A DNA stretch of 37,500 bases from Neocallimastix lanati (nom. inval.). Taxonomy: Eukaryota > Neocallimastigomycota > Neocallimastigomycetes > Neocallimastigales > Neocallimastigaceae. This document shows positions 22,219-37,500 of the stretch, piece by piece. Below the pieces are notes generated by a model. The model ran no database searches, was not told the origin of the DNA, and worked only from the letters and a program-made list of their open reading frames with translations. Each line of letters begins with the position of its first letter. The first letter of the stretch is position 1. The position numbers and the translations under genes are program-made. The stretch lies in the NCBI GenBank assembly GCA_016946835.1, contig JACVTC010000059.1:617501-655000 (forward strand), given 5' to 3'.

Positions 22219-23724
22219 TTTGGTATTGAAAAATGTGCAACTATGGTTATAAAACCAATGAACTTCCAATCTCCTCCAAACTATAGTGACCCAACCTTCT
22301 ATTTAGGAATGAATGCTATTCCTAAAGTTTCTAGTTATATTTATCTTGGTATTCCCTTTTCTGATGATCTCTTACTAGAACACATTATATCTCACATGCA
22401 CATTAAAGTTAGAAAATCCCTTCTTTAATTTACACATTTCTTCTCAAATAAACTTATCCCTATTGCATACAAGAAAAAAGTTCTTCAATCCTTTGTTATT
22501 AGTAAAGTAATTTATTATTCTCCTTTACTTGGTTCAAACAAATCTAGAACGGCCAGAATTCAAACATTAATTAATACTGGTCTATTTTGGTGTATCGGCT
22601 CCTTCTCTAAAAATGGTAAAACAAGTTCAGAAGACAATGACTATATTAGACATATTTCTACTATGAGTACTTATGCTTTATCTCGAGATCTAAGCATTCC
22701 TCCTATTGCTGGTGTCTGCGCAGCCTTACAGATTAAATCATTTGCAAAATGGAGTAAATCAAACTGTATTATAAAGGATCTTATTAAATCTATTCCCAAA
22801 ATGCATTATTATTCCTGGACTAAAGAATCTAGAACACTGTATAAAAAAATCAAAAAATATAAATGTGAAAAATATGACGATATTTTAGAACGATACTGGA
22901 AATCAGTTTCCAAGTTTCAAGGTATTAAAGGTCAAAGTTACGATTGTAATAAGTTCTCAAACAATAAAGCTATAATTATGCTTAGTTTAAAATATCCCCA
23001 ATTCAACTTAGGGTTTTCGTGGATTATACGTTTACGCTGTGGTTATAAATACAATACTACTATTGCTATTAGAATGGGTAGAATTTCAGAAGATTGTCCT
23101 AAGTCTTGCCCCTGTTGTGGCGAAGATAAACAATCTTTTGAACATTGGATTTTTAAATGCGATGCTCTTGCATCTTTTAGATGGAATTCTTTAAATTTCA
23201 TCGATGATCTCTATGTTTTATTCCTTAGGAAGATTAGAGCGTTTAATCCTCTTTCTTCCTATGACTCTATTTCTAATTTTGAAGATTATATCAATCATTA
23301 TATATACTTGTTCCTTCTTGGTGGGACTTTAGTTTTAAATGAGCTACATTTCGATAGTGGGGAACAGAGACAATTAAATGAACTACTTTTCAAAGGTTCA
23401 CCTGAGTCACCTGTTCCAAAAATTGTGGGCTTGGCGGAATTCTTAACAAGTGCAATACCTATCATACGTAGTTCGTTTGAGCTATTATTTGATAGGTATT
23501 GCAAAATACCAAACTTATCCAAGAGCGTCGACGTCGTACTGATAAGGCATAATGATAATACAGGATCGTCATCTATTTCTACGAAGGATGAATCTTGCCC
23601 TAGTAGTTCAATAAATGATGAATCCGGGGAGAGTTTAGTGGACACCACACTATCTATTTTAAAGATGTTACTTCTAGGTTTTATTTCTTTTTTATTTGTT
23701 AGGAAGGGAAAAATTCCCGCATAG
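22219..23724 (+). pseudogene. LINE ORF2 C-terminal half, outer copy, with one in-frame stop
   Basis: The frame runs FGIEKCATMVIKP, a YLGIPFSDDLL thumb-like segment, then a TAA at 22426-22428. It continues in the same frame with FTHFFSNKLIPIAYKKKVLQ up to TAG at 23722-23724. Only this nonsense codon interrupts about 500 codons. Conserved parts are the RT-connection region, the zinc knuckle CPCCGEDKQSFEHWIFKC and the hydrophobic C-terminus. With the inner insertion and 5' truncation the copy cannot encode a complete polymerase. Confidence 0.87.
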
Positions 23725-23871
23725 TACAACTTGCCGAAATACATAGTATTTTCGAGCTTTTTATTTTTTTATTTTTAAATTTTTTATTTTTAATTTCAAA
23801 TGTACTTTTCACCCACATGTATTTTTTAAAATAAAATTTAATAAAGTTTTGGAAGTGTATTCTCTTCCCTG

Positions 23872-23906
<35 letters not shown>

Positions 23907-23910
<4 letters not shown>

Positions 23911-23917
23911 CCTAGAA
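23907..23917 (+). repeat. Right target-site duplication of the LINE
   Basis: TCATCCTAGAA directly follows the 32-nt terminal poly(A) and is identical to 21094-21104. It fixes the right border of the whole composite insertion. Confidence 0.88.
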
Positions 23918-24315
23918 ACTCGTAAAGTAGTTTTTTAATATTAATGTAAAGAATTCAGTGCATTCTATTTTCATTCATTTTTTTAATAAATATTATTAAA
24001 TAAAGTTTATTCCTAAGCTAAAAAAACAAAAAACAAAAAATAAATTATTAAATATATATAAAATTTTAAATATTTTATTCGATTTTGGTATTAGTTATTT
24101 TGTTTTCAATTTTACTTATTAATTATTAAGCTTTTATGTAATAAATATATATTATGTATATGTATATTCATTAAATGTATTAGATATTTGATAAAAAATC
24201 AAAATTTATTTTTTATTAATATTAATAATAATATTGAAATTCTTTATGAATTTTTTTTTTTTTATAATTACCAAATATTTGTTCAGTATCAAATATAAGC
24301 ACAGTTGTCACAGAT
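23918..24315. other. A/T intergenic stretch after the LINE
   Basis: No gene was recognised. A possible acceptor (TTGTTCAG at about 24280-24287) precedes the short Asn-rich frame at 24316, but no upstream exon could be joined to it. Confidence 0.4.
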
Positions 24316-24588
24316 ATGAATAATAAAGAAACAAGTACTGATACTGATAGTAGTAATAATGATAACATTAGGAATAATATTGTTAATAATAGTAATGGTA
24401 TTAATAGTAAAAATATTAATATTAATATTAGTGATAGTGAAAATAATAATATCATTACTAATAATGTAGTGAATAGATCAATTGATGATAATCGCGGTAA
24501 TATTAGTAATTTTCTGAATAATGAGAGTGTTAATATATATGTGAAGCGGTACGGATTTATTAACTTCCTCTTGGTGGAAGAGATGTAG
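24316..24588 (+). CDS. Doubtful 90-aa Asn/Ser-rich open frame
   Basis: The frame runs from ATG to TAG. Most of it is Asn, Ser, Asp and Ile in AAT/AGT/ATT codons, which open frames in this DNA can show by chance. The last residues (VKRYGFINFLLVEEM) lie in the GC-richer relict below and change character abruptly. No domain, no signal peptide and no clear partner exon was found. It may be a pseudogene or part of a decayed element rather than a gene. Confidence 0.25.
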   Translation: MNNKETSTDTDSSNNDNIRNNIVNNSNGINSKNININISDSENNNIITNNVVNRSIDDNRGNISNFLNNESVNIYVKRYGFINFLLVEEM

Positions 24589-24900
24589 ACATTATTGATT
24601 TAAATTATTTAAAGGAATGGGATGTTTTGTTTAATAACCAAATCATTTCTTGTGATTATCCTAAAACGCCATTCGTGGTGCTATCTGCTGCTCTCTTTAC
24701 AAGAAATTATGCCTAGGGCTAGTACTGGACGGTATAAACTCAAACCAACCAGGAGTGTCAACACTGAAAATGCATTAAGAAGGGACAATGCCTTGAAGGA
24801 GAAAATTATAATTTCTTTCAGATTGTCAATTTAAACCCTTAATCCGGAATAAGAATTCCTTTTAAACAGAAATCTTATAATCTGGAGGTGAGTTTCGTTG
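24540..24900 (+). other. GC-richer relict of unknown origin
   Basis: This 360-bp island has normal-looking complexity in otherwise A/T-only DNA. Frame by frame it gives protein-like fragments. The clearest is LGGRDVDIIDLNYLKEWDVL followed by FNNQIISCDYPKTPFVVLSA up to TAG at about 24715-24717. Another frame gives MPRASTGRYKLKPTRSVNTE, then NALRRDNALKEKI, up to TAA at 24832-24834. The frames are offset and stop-broken, which fits a decayed mobile element or a 5' LINE remnant, or a structured noncoding RNA. I could not assign a family. Confidence 0.45.
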
Positions 24901-25091
24901 CATGTGAATTTTTTCTGAATTTATTTATATAATATATCACTTTTGCTTCATTACTATTTAAAATGTTCTAATTGAACAAATAATATTTATTTTTTTTTTT
25001 TTTTTATTAACAGTGTGTTTTTTTATAAAAAAAAATTATTCATGTGATTAATAAATGAATAAATAAATAAAGTTCGCAATAATTGCTACTG

Positions 25092-25884
25092 TAAAATAAA
25101 ATAAAATAAAATAAAATAAAATAAAATAAAATAAAATAAAATAAAATAAAATAAAATAAAATAAAATAAAATAAAATAAAATAAAATAAAATAAAATAAA
25201 ATAAAATAAAATAAAATAAAATAAAATAAAATAAAATAAAATAAAATAAAATAAAATAAAATAAAATAAAATAAAATAAAATAAAATAAAATAAAATAAA
25301 ATAAAATAAAATAAAATAAAATAAAATAAAATAAAATAAAATAAAATAAAATAAAATAAAATAAAATAAAATAAAATAAAATAAATAGTAGAATATAAAT
25401 ATAAGTACAGATTGAATAAAATAAAATAAAATAAAATAAAATAAAATAAAATAAAATAAAATAAAATAAAATAAAATAAAATAAAATAAAATAAATAGTA
25501 GAATATAAATATAAGTACAGATTGAATAAAATAAAATAAAATAAAATAAAATAAAATAAAATAAAATAAAATAAAATAAAATAAAATAAAATAAAATAAA
25601 ATAAAATAAAATAAAATAAAATAAAATAAAATAAAATAAAATAAAATAAAATAAAATAAAATAAAATAAAATAAAATAAAATAAAATAAAATAAAATAAA
25701 ATAAAATAAAATAAAATAAAATAAATAGTAGAAATATGAATATAAAAAACAGATTGAATAAAATAAAATAAAATAAAATAAAATAAAATAAAATAAAATA
25801 AATAGTAGAAATATGAATATAAAAAACAGATTGAATAAAATAAAATAAAATAAAATAAAATAAAATAAAATAAAATAAAATAAA
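25092..25884. repeat. Composite satellite: (TAAAA)n arrays with interspersed 30-32-bp units
   Basis: Five pentanucleotide arrays (about 25092-25385, 25416-25495, 25526-25725, 25758-25803 and 25837-25884) are separated by four related spacer units. The first two spacers read TAGTAGAATATAAATATAAG plus TACAGATTGAA. The last two are a variant with GAAATATGAATATAAAAAAC. The first array has nearly 60 uninterrupted pentamers. The same spacer family recurs on the far side of the SLP1-like gene. Confidence 0.95.
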
Positions 25885-26725
25885 GCTTTTTTATTTAATA
25901 AAAAAAAAAAAAAAGGTTGTATATAAAAAAGTATATATATAATTTGAATGTAACTAAATTATAAAGATTTCTTTCTTTTCTTTTTTTTGTTATTGATTTT
26001 GAATTTGTAAAATATTTAATTTATTAATAATATGATAAAGTTTAACCTATCATTTATTAGTATTTAAAAATATAATAAAGTATATTATTTATTTATATTG
26101 TTAAATATATTAGTTAATTAATTATATTACAATAAATATATTATAATATATTTAATAAATAAATAGATATTTTATATAAAATTTTTATAAATTTTAATTA
26201 ATAATAAAATTATTATTTTCATTGATAGAATAATATATATATATTTTTTTGGAATAATTTTAAAAAAAACAAAAAAAAAAATAAAAATTGCTTGGTAAAT
26301 TAATATTTATATATTTTTTTATTATTGTTTCTTGTTTAAAACATAAATAAAAAGTTATATATATATGTAAAAAAAAGGGTGATTATTTAATAAAAAAAAA
26401 AAAAAAAGTAAACAAACTACAACTATTTTTTTATATTAAATAACAAAAAATTACAGAGAAAATTTTATTAATATTATTATTATTTTTATTTTAAAGTTTT
26501 ATTTTTTATTTAATTTTTGTAAAAAAAAAAACTTTTTAATAAAAATAATAATAATAAACATAAAAAAAATTGACAAATAAGTAAAAATAACTACGTCGAT
26601 AATAATAATAAATCAAGCAAATCTAAAATAAAAGTAAAATTGAAAAAAAGTAAAAACAAATTTAAAAAAAAAAAAATATAAATAAAAAATTGATATTTAA
26701 TAATAATAATAATAATAATAATAAA
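25885..26725. other. Upstream region of the SLP1-like gene
   Basis: About 840 bases of A/T DNA with A runs and no frame. The last part, with an (AAT)n tract at 26700-26723, is presumably the 5' untranslated region. A TTG in frame at 26690 only adds poly-Asn and is not a credible start. Confidence 0.45.
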
Positions 26726-30897
<4,172 letters not shown>

Positions 30898-31304
30898 TAT
30901 TTTTTTTGGAAAATAAAATAATAATAAAAAAATAGAGCCAAACAATAACAATAATATAATATATATAAAATAAATAAGTAAACAAATAAAATATAATACT
31001 AATAATTGAAATAATAAATATACGTTTAATACAAAATATAAAAATATAAAAATATAAAAATTATTTATTTAAATAGATTTTATTTTATTATTATTAATAA
31101 TAATTTTTTTTTTTTTTATTGCAAATAAGTTTATTTAATATTGTTAATAATAATATTATTATATCATTTTTAATATTATGTTAATTATTATTATTATTAT
31201 TATTATTATTATTTTATAAAATATAAAAAAAAAGATATTTAAAACTATTGTGATAATTAATATAATAATGACCATTAATATATAATAATAAATAATATTT
31301 ATTA
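30898..31304. other. A/T spacer after the SLP1-like gene
   Basis: It holds the 3' untranslated region and an (ATT)n tract at about 31180-31212. No gene was seen. It leads directly into the second (TAAAA)n composite array. Confidence 0.5.
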
Positions 31305-31892
31305 ATAAAATAAAATAAAATAAAATAAAATAAAATATAATAAATATTGAATATGAATATAAGTACAGATTGAATAAAATAAAATAAAATAAATAAAATA
31401 AAATAAAATAAAATAAAATAAATAAAATAAAATAAAATAAAATAAAATAAAATAAAATAAAATAAAATAAAATAAAATAAAATAAAATAAAATAAATAAA
31501 TAAAATAAAATAAAATAAAATAAAATAAATAAAATAAAATAAAATAAAATAAAATAAAATAAAATAAAATAAAATAAAATAAAATAAAATAAAATAAAAT
31601 AAATAAATAAAATAAAATAAAATAAAATAAAATAAATAAAATAAAATAAAATAAAATAAAATAAATAAATAAAATAAAATAAAATAAAATAATAAATAAA
31701 ATAAAATAAAATAAAATAAAATAAATAAATAAAATAAAATAAAATAAAATAAATAAATAAAATAAAATAAAATAAAGAGTAGAATATGAATATAAGTACA
31801 GATTTAATAAAATAAAATAAAGAGTAGAATATGAATATAAGTACAGATTTAATAAAATAAAATAAAGAGTAGAATATGAATAGAGTTATAAT
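31305..31892. repeat. Second composite (TAAAA)n satellite, related to 25092-25884
   Basis: Pentamer arrays are broken by four copies of a GAATATGAATATAAG...ACAGATT unit (near 31346-31373, 31778-31808, 31821-31851 and a diverged one at 31868-31912). Between 31390 and 31770 pentamer runs are punctuated by AAAT tetramers, giving a higher-order pattern of AAATAAAT breaks. The spacer unit is the same family as that upstream of the SLP1-like gene. Confidence 0.93.
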
Positions 31893-33370
31893 AAAATTTT
31901 ATACAGATTTATTATTATTTTTTAAATTTATATATATATATATTAATATTATTCTTTTAATTATTCATTTATAGTAAAATCAGAAACAATTTCATAAAAT
32001 ATTCCAAAAATATATATTTTTATAATATATTAATTTATATAAAGTATAACACAATCACTAATAAATTATAGTAATAAAATTATTAATTTCAAGAGCAATG
32101 TAAATATATTTCTTTACTTCATAGTTAATAGTTTTTTGTTGGTATTTCTTATTAAATAGTTATTCAGGGTTTACTTCATATTAAATAACTAAAGTCATTT
32201 TATATTTTTTTTATTAAAAAAAAAAGGTCAATTTTATATTTTGATTATTATATTAGCTAAAAAAAAAAAAAAATAATTAATTTTTTAATATTAAAAAATT
32301 TCTAAATAAAGGTTTATTTAGTAATATATATTATAGTATAAAATAATATATTTAAAATTTTTTTTTTTACTTAATATGTATACCAAATTTACTGCTCGTT
32401 GAATATTGAATATGATAGTCGATTAATCCATTGATAAAATAATAAACTACTATTATAATTAATATATATTTGAATTTAAATTTTTGGTTAACATATTTGA
32501 ATATGATACATTTATTAACTATTTAATTAAATAATATATTGTATTTAATTATAATTAAATGAATTAATATAAATTTAAATTATGAATGACAAAATGAATA
32601 AAATTGTTTATTAAGTATATTTACTATAAATTAGAAAGAGTATAAATAAATAAATAAACAAATAAATAAATAAATAAATAAATAATAAATAAATAAATAA
32701 ATAATAAATAAATAATAAATAAATAAATAATAAATAAATAATAAATAAAATAAATAAATAAATAAATATATATATAATATACAATATACAAAATATACAA
32801 TATATAATATACTATGGATAATAAATAAATAATATATTGTAAATAAATAAAAAAAATTAACTTTAAAAATAAAAAAACAGAATAAAACAAACAAAAAAAA
32901 TATATAAGAAAAAATTTTTTCTAATATTTTTGTTTAAAAAAAAAAAGATAAAAAAAACAAAAAACAAATAACAAAAAACAAAATAAAAATAAAATATATT
33001 GTTTATTTGTTTTACTTATATTAATATTAATTTTTTGAAGAACTTAATATTTTTGAATTTATCATAGAGCTTTAAAATTGATATATATAGAGTAAAAATA
33101 AATATTAATAAAAAAGGAAAGAATAATAAATAATTAGTGGATAATAGAAATTAAAAAAGGGAATTTTTTTGACTTGTTTAATTTATAAAATAAGAAAATA
33201 ATTTATATAATAAAAAATTTATTTTTATTTACGTAATTAAAATTAAATAAAAGATAAATAGAAAGTAAAAAAAAGAAAAATAAGCTAAAGAAAATTATAA
33301 CCATATATAAAACAATTTTTGACGCAAATCCCTGGGAATAGTTAAATTTTAAATATTTATAAATAAATAG

Positions 33371-33398
<28 letters not shown>
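31893..33398. other. 1.5-kb spacer upstream of the flippase gene
   Basis: No gene was recognised. It contains an (AAAT)n/(AATAA) tract at 32643-32770, which produces spurious Ile/Tyr/Leu-rich open frames on the minus strand, and a run of A immediately before the flippase ATG (33370-33399). A patch at about 33320-33345 (ACGCAAATCCCTGGGAATAG) is less A/T-biased and is probably 5' untranslated sequence. Confidence 0.5.
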
Positions 33399-33402
<4 letters not shown>

Positions 33403-35293
33403 ACAGGGATGATATCAATAATAATCCGTTTATGACATATTCTTTTGAGGATGGCAATTATGAAGATGATAATGATACATATGAAATAAATAATTATGAT
33501 GATGATGTTGGATTAACAACTGGTCAGACTAATTATCAGCAAAAAAATCTTGCAAATAAATATGCAAAAAGGAGTTTTATGGATAAAATTAAAGATAGTA
33601 ATGCTTATATTTCAGTAACACATGTTTTTAATTTAATGAGAGGAAAAGATGATTCACCACCTCCAGCCGATTCATTTAGATATATACAAGTATTTGTCAT
33701 AATAATAATAATAATATAAAGAGAAATATGTATTTATAATTCATGGAAATTTCAATATACTGATATAAATATATATATTTGATAATAATATTAAAATATT
33801 ATTTTAAATAATTTTTGATAAATTTAGTTAAATGATCCAATGACAAACTCATTGGCAAAATATGCACATAATAGAATTTCAACAGCTAAATATAATATAT
33901 TTACATTTTTATATAAATTTCTTAAAGAACAATTTTCAAAATATGCTAATGTCTTTTTCCTGGTTACAGCAATTATACAAGTATTATAAAAATTTCTAAA
34001 ATAATAATATAATTAAATTTTGAATATATAAATATTTTCAAAGCTAATAAAATAAATTTATTTAATAAATTATTATTATTTTTTAATTTATTCTTATTCT
34101 TATTATTAAATAAATAAAAGCAAATTCCTGGTGTTTCACCTTTAAATCCATTAACAACAATTCTTCCATTATCATTTGTATTGCTTGTTTCGGCTGTTAA
34201 AGAAATATTTGAAGATTATGTAATTATTTTAAGAAATAATTAAATAATATATATGAAATATAAATTTAAAAATTTGAATTTTAAGAAAAAATATTTATAT
34301 ATTTAATTTATTAACAAATAATTTGGAATAAATAACTAAATAAATAAATATAGAAAAGACATATGACAGATAACACTGAAAATAATAGAAAAATTCAAGT
34401 ATTAGTTGGAAATACATTTGTTGAAAAGAAGTGGAGAGATTTACACGTGGGTGATATAGTTCGTGTAGAAAATTCTAGTTTTTTCCCAGCAGATTTAATT
34501 TTATTAAGTAGTAGTGAACCAGATGCATTATGTTATATTGAAACTAGTAATTTAGATGGGTATATTTATATTAATTATTATACTTAATATAATGCCATTT
34601 ATAATCATATTTATTCTAAATATATTATATATACAAATTTATACATATTTATTAATGATTATAAAGTGAAACAAATTTAAAGGTTAGACAAGGTTTACCA
34701 GAAACATCAAATTTAACTAATGCTGAAGCTGTATCAGAAATTAGAGGTAAATTTATTAAAATATTAGTTGTATTGAAGTTAATTTTATTAAATATAATTA
34801 TATAAATATATATAATTGTCAATTAAATAAATGTATTATTTTTATTTTTTGATATAAATTGATTATTATTTTATAATTTTTTTTTTAGGTGTTTTAAAAT
34901 CAGAACAACCAAATAATAGTTTATATACATATGAAGGTGTTATTGAATTAAATGGAAAGGAATTACCTTTAACTCCAAATCAATTACTTTTAAGAGTAAT
35001 ATGGTCTTTTTATAGAATAATTTATATTAATTATTAATAAAATTTTTCAAAGATATTAATATATTTGTTAAATAATAATAATAATAATCATAATAAAGGG
35101 TTCACAATTAAGAAATACAAAATGGGTATACGCTGTAACTATTAACACTGGTCATGAAACAAAATTAATGAAGAATGCAACGTAATTATATAATATATTG
35201 GATTAGTATATAATAAATATTACATAAAAAATAATTAATAGTAAAACATATCTTTTTTTTTTATTTTTTTTTTTTTATTTTTTTTTTACTCAA

Positions 35294-35327
<34 letters not shown>

Positions 35328-37500
35328 TATGTATAAAAAATTAATAGTGAAGCACCAATAAAACAAACCAATTTGGAAAAAATGACTAATGTCCAAATTG
35401 TATTTTTATTCATTATTTTAGTCACTATGTCTTTATTATGTTCAATTGGCTATTTCATAAAAGATGTAAAATTTATTATATATTTCTATTATAAAAGATA
35501 ATAAATATATTCTTAAGATATTAACTAATGTTAAATTTAAACAATATTTTATTATAATTTATTAAAGTTTGGTGATTTCCAAGAATATGTTTTCCAGGAA
35601 AAATTATTACAAAAATTTTCAGATATAATTTATGGATTTTTCACATTTATCATTTTATTCAATAATTTAATTCCAATTAGGTAAATTATAAAAATATATT
35701 TTAATAATATATATATATATTAATTCTATGTTAATTATTATAATTATTATAAAAAATAAAAATAAATTATTTATTTTTTCTATATATTAATATTTTCCAT
35801 TTATTATATATTATGATTATTTGAATTATTATTTTTAAATTAATGTTTTGAAAAATTTAAAGTTTGGTAGTTACTATGGAATTTGTAAAATATGGTCAAT
35901 CTGTTTTAATTAATTCAGATATTGAACTTTATCATGAGGAAACAGATACTCCAACTTTATGTAAAACAAGTAATTTAGTTGAAGAATTAGGTCAAGTTGA
36001 ATATATATTTTCAGATAAGACTGGTACATTAACATGTAATGTTATGGAATTTAAGATGTGTACTATTGCAGGTAAATCATATGCAAAGGAAGTTACTGAT
36101 GACAAAAGAATTGTAAAGGGCGAAAATGGTGTAGAAAAAGGATATTATGATTTCAATAGATTAATAGAAAATTCAAAAGCTGATATGTCAGTAAATGTTA
36201 TCGTTGAATTTTTAACTCTATTAGCAGTTTGCCATACTGTCATTCCAGAACAAAGTGATACTGCTCCAGAAGGATATATTTATCAAGCTTCTTCCCCAGA
36301 TGAAGGTGCTCTTGTAAAGGGAGCTGCCTCTCTTGGTTATGTATTTACTACTCGTAGACCAAAAAGTGTTACAATACTTGTTGATGGTGAAGAAAGGGAA
36401 TTTGAGTTATTAAATATTTGTGAATTTAACAGTACTAGAAAACGTATGAGTGTTGTTGTTCGTACACCGGAAGGTCAAATTAAGTTGTATACTAAGGGTG
36501 CTGATACTGTAATTCTTGAAAGATTATCAGGTAATAATCCATATGTAGATTATACATTAAATCAATTAGAAGAATATGCTACAGAAGGTTTACGTACTTT
36601 ATGTCTTGCTTCACGTGATATACCTGAAGATGAATATGTTAGATGGAATAAGGAATATGAAAAGGCAGCTACTTCTTTAACCAATAGAGCAGCCGAATTA
36701 GATAGAGTTGCTGAAAATATTGAAAAGGATTTATTTTTATTAGGTGCCACAGCTATTGAAGATAAGTTACAAGATGGTGTTCCAGATACTATTCATACTT
36801 TGGCCCAAGCCAATATTAAACTTTGGGTTTTAACTGGTGATAAGCAAGAAACTGCTATTAATATTGGTTATTCTTGTAAGTTATTAACTGAAGAGATGTC
36901 ATTAATTATTTGTAATGAAGAAACTCATAATACTACAAAAGAATTCATTTCTAATAGACTTCGTTCCTTAAAAGAAAGTATGCCAGCTTATGTTTCTCAA
37001 AGAAACTTCCAACTTCAAACTCCAATACTAAGAATTAAATCTTTAATTTTTGGTAGAAAAGATGATTCTGTTGATCTTGATGAAATTGAACCTTTAGCCT
37101 TAGTTATTGATGGTAAATCATTGGGATATGCCTTAGAATCCGATATGGAATTAATGTTTTTAGAGCTTGCTACTTTATGTCGTGCTGTTATATGTTGTCG
37201 TGTAAGTCCATTGCAAAAGGCTTTAATTGTAAAGTTAGTTAAGAAATATACTAATTCAATTCTTTTAGCTATTGGTGATGGTGCCAATGATGTTGGTATG
37301 ATTCAAGCCGCACATGTAGGTGTAGGTATTAGTGGTGTAGAAGGTTTACAAGCTGCTAGATCATCGGATTTTGCTATTGCTCAATTTAGATATTTAAGAA
37401 AGTTATTATTAGTTCATGGTTCTTGGTCATATCATAGATTATCAAAATTAATTCTTTATTCTTTCTATAAGAATATTGCCATGTTCATGACTCAATTTTG
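33399..37500 (+). CDS. DRS2: P4-type ATPase, Drs2-like phospholipid flippase (3' partial, 10 exons in window)
   Basis: Exons are 33399..33689, 33828..33980, 34121..34219, 34354..34559, 34667..34746, 34889..34995, 35099..35181, 35348..35465, 35568..35680 and 35863..>37500. 962 residues are visible; the frame is open at the window edge near transmembrane segment 5 (MFMTQF). It should move aminophospholipids to the cytosolic leaflet of late-Golgi or endosomal membranes. Visible motifs are NPLTTILPLSFVLLVSAVKE with FED (membrane segment 2), PADLILLSSSEP, YIETSNLDGETNLKVRQGLP (actuator DGET), LFNNLIPISL (PISL, the P4 signature of segment 4), DKTGT with phosphorylated Asp468, SSPDEGALVKGAA, TKGADTVILERL, WVLTGDKQETAINIGYS and GDGANDVGMIQAAHVGVGIS (888-907). 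Alignment from memory is closest to yeast Drs2 throughout. The N-terminus (MDRDDINNNPFMTYSFEDG) is acidic and short. Beyond the window the last membrane segments and regulatory tail are expected. Confidence 0.95.

Larger units (their letters stand above)
21105..23906 (+). mobile_element. 5'-truncated non-LTR retrotransposon (LINE), internally interrupted by a related 3' fragment
   Basis: The element starts inside a reverse-transcriptase domain and ends in a poly(A) tail at 23875-23906, bracketed by an 11-bp target-site duplication. The left part (21107-21220) encodes RT motif C, LFADDVVLIAPSAKNLEKLL, then VHRWANLNEM. The natural continuation KFGIEKCATMVIKP is found only after 22218. The 998 bases between are a second, 3'-derived piece of the same family with its own poly(A). 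The 3' untranslated region carries an AATAAA signal (ATTAATAAAG). The RT, the C-terminal zinc knuckle and the poly(A) tail suggest an L1/Tad-like clade; exact clade is not determined. Base composition is clearly less A/T-rich than the surroundings, and the two copies are nearly identical, so activity was recent. Confidence 0.9.

Noticed and set aside
25092-25884. Possible CRISPR-like array (repeats with spacers)
   Set aside because: The repeated part is a simple pentamer and the spacers are copies of each other, the reverse of a CRISPR array; the genome is eukaryotic.
26690-26725. Upstream in-frame TTG start for the SLP1-like protein
   Set aside because: It would add a poly-Asn leader in front of the signal peptide; the ATG at 26726 places the signal sequence at the N-terminus.
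32145-32205. Inverted repeat TAGTTATT/AATAACTA
   Set aside because: An 8-bp A/T-rich match is expected by chance in DNA of this composition.
32624-32894. Two overlapping minus-strand Tyr/Ile/Leu frames that look like transmembrane proteins
   Set aside because: Both are produced by the (AAAT)n/(AATAA)n tract, whose reverse complement has no stop in two frames.

Overview
The window looks like nuclear DNA of a very AT-rich eukaryote. The best fit is a zoospore-forming fungus of the anaerobic gut-fungus type (Neocallimastigomycota). This rests on A/T-saturated intergenic DNA, many short AT-rich GT-AG introns, Asn-rich proteins, three fungal-looking genes (Gts1-like ArfGAP, Slp1-like SUN protein, Drs2-like flippase) and one gene resembling the animal C2orf81 family. 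Taxonomy is inference; a Dictyostelium-like amoeba would share the base composition and poly-Asn.

Layout. The left half (1-18,200) carries four minus-strand genes separated by long A/T-only spacers. They are an acidic 609-aa protein with two possible PP1-docking motifs (2809-4806), a six-exon ArfGAP with two UBA domains and a Met/Asn-rich tail (10016-13003), an unrecognised 217-aa coiled-coil protein (15092-15998), and a six-exon 313-aa protein with the C2orf81/DUF4639 signature (16148-18193). The 13.0-15.1 kb spacer holds a candidate 23-bp terminal-inverted-repeat element and a poly(T)-linked minisatellite.

The right half is all plus strand. It has RPL24 (19090-20261), whose first 12 codons are spread over three exons including an 8-nt micro-exon. 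Next is a 5'-truncated, poly(A)-tailed LINE with an 11-bp target-site duplication (21094-23917), interrupted by a second 3' fragment of the same family. After it come a GC-richer relict stretch (24.5-24.9 kb) and the SLP1-like gene (26726-30897). That gene is flanked on both sides by related (TAAAA)n composite satellites. The window ends inside a Drs2-type P4-ATPase (33399->37500), cut by the window edge.

Exon-intron structures were assembled by hand from frame, splice sites and family conservation. Each joined gene keeps an open frame through every junction. Three genes concern membrane traffic or the ER: ArfGAP (Arf-GTP hydrolysis), Drs2-like flippase (Golgi lipid asymmetry) and SLP1-like (ER folding). 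There is no sign that they form a linked system. I found no rRNA, tRNA or CRISPR array.
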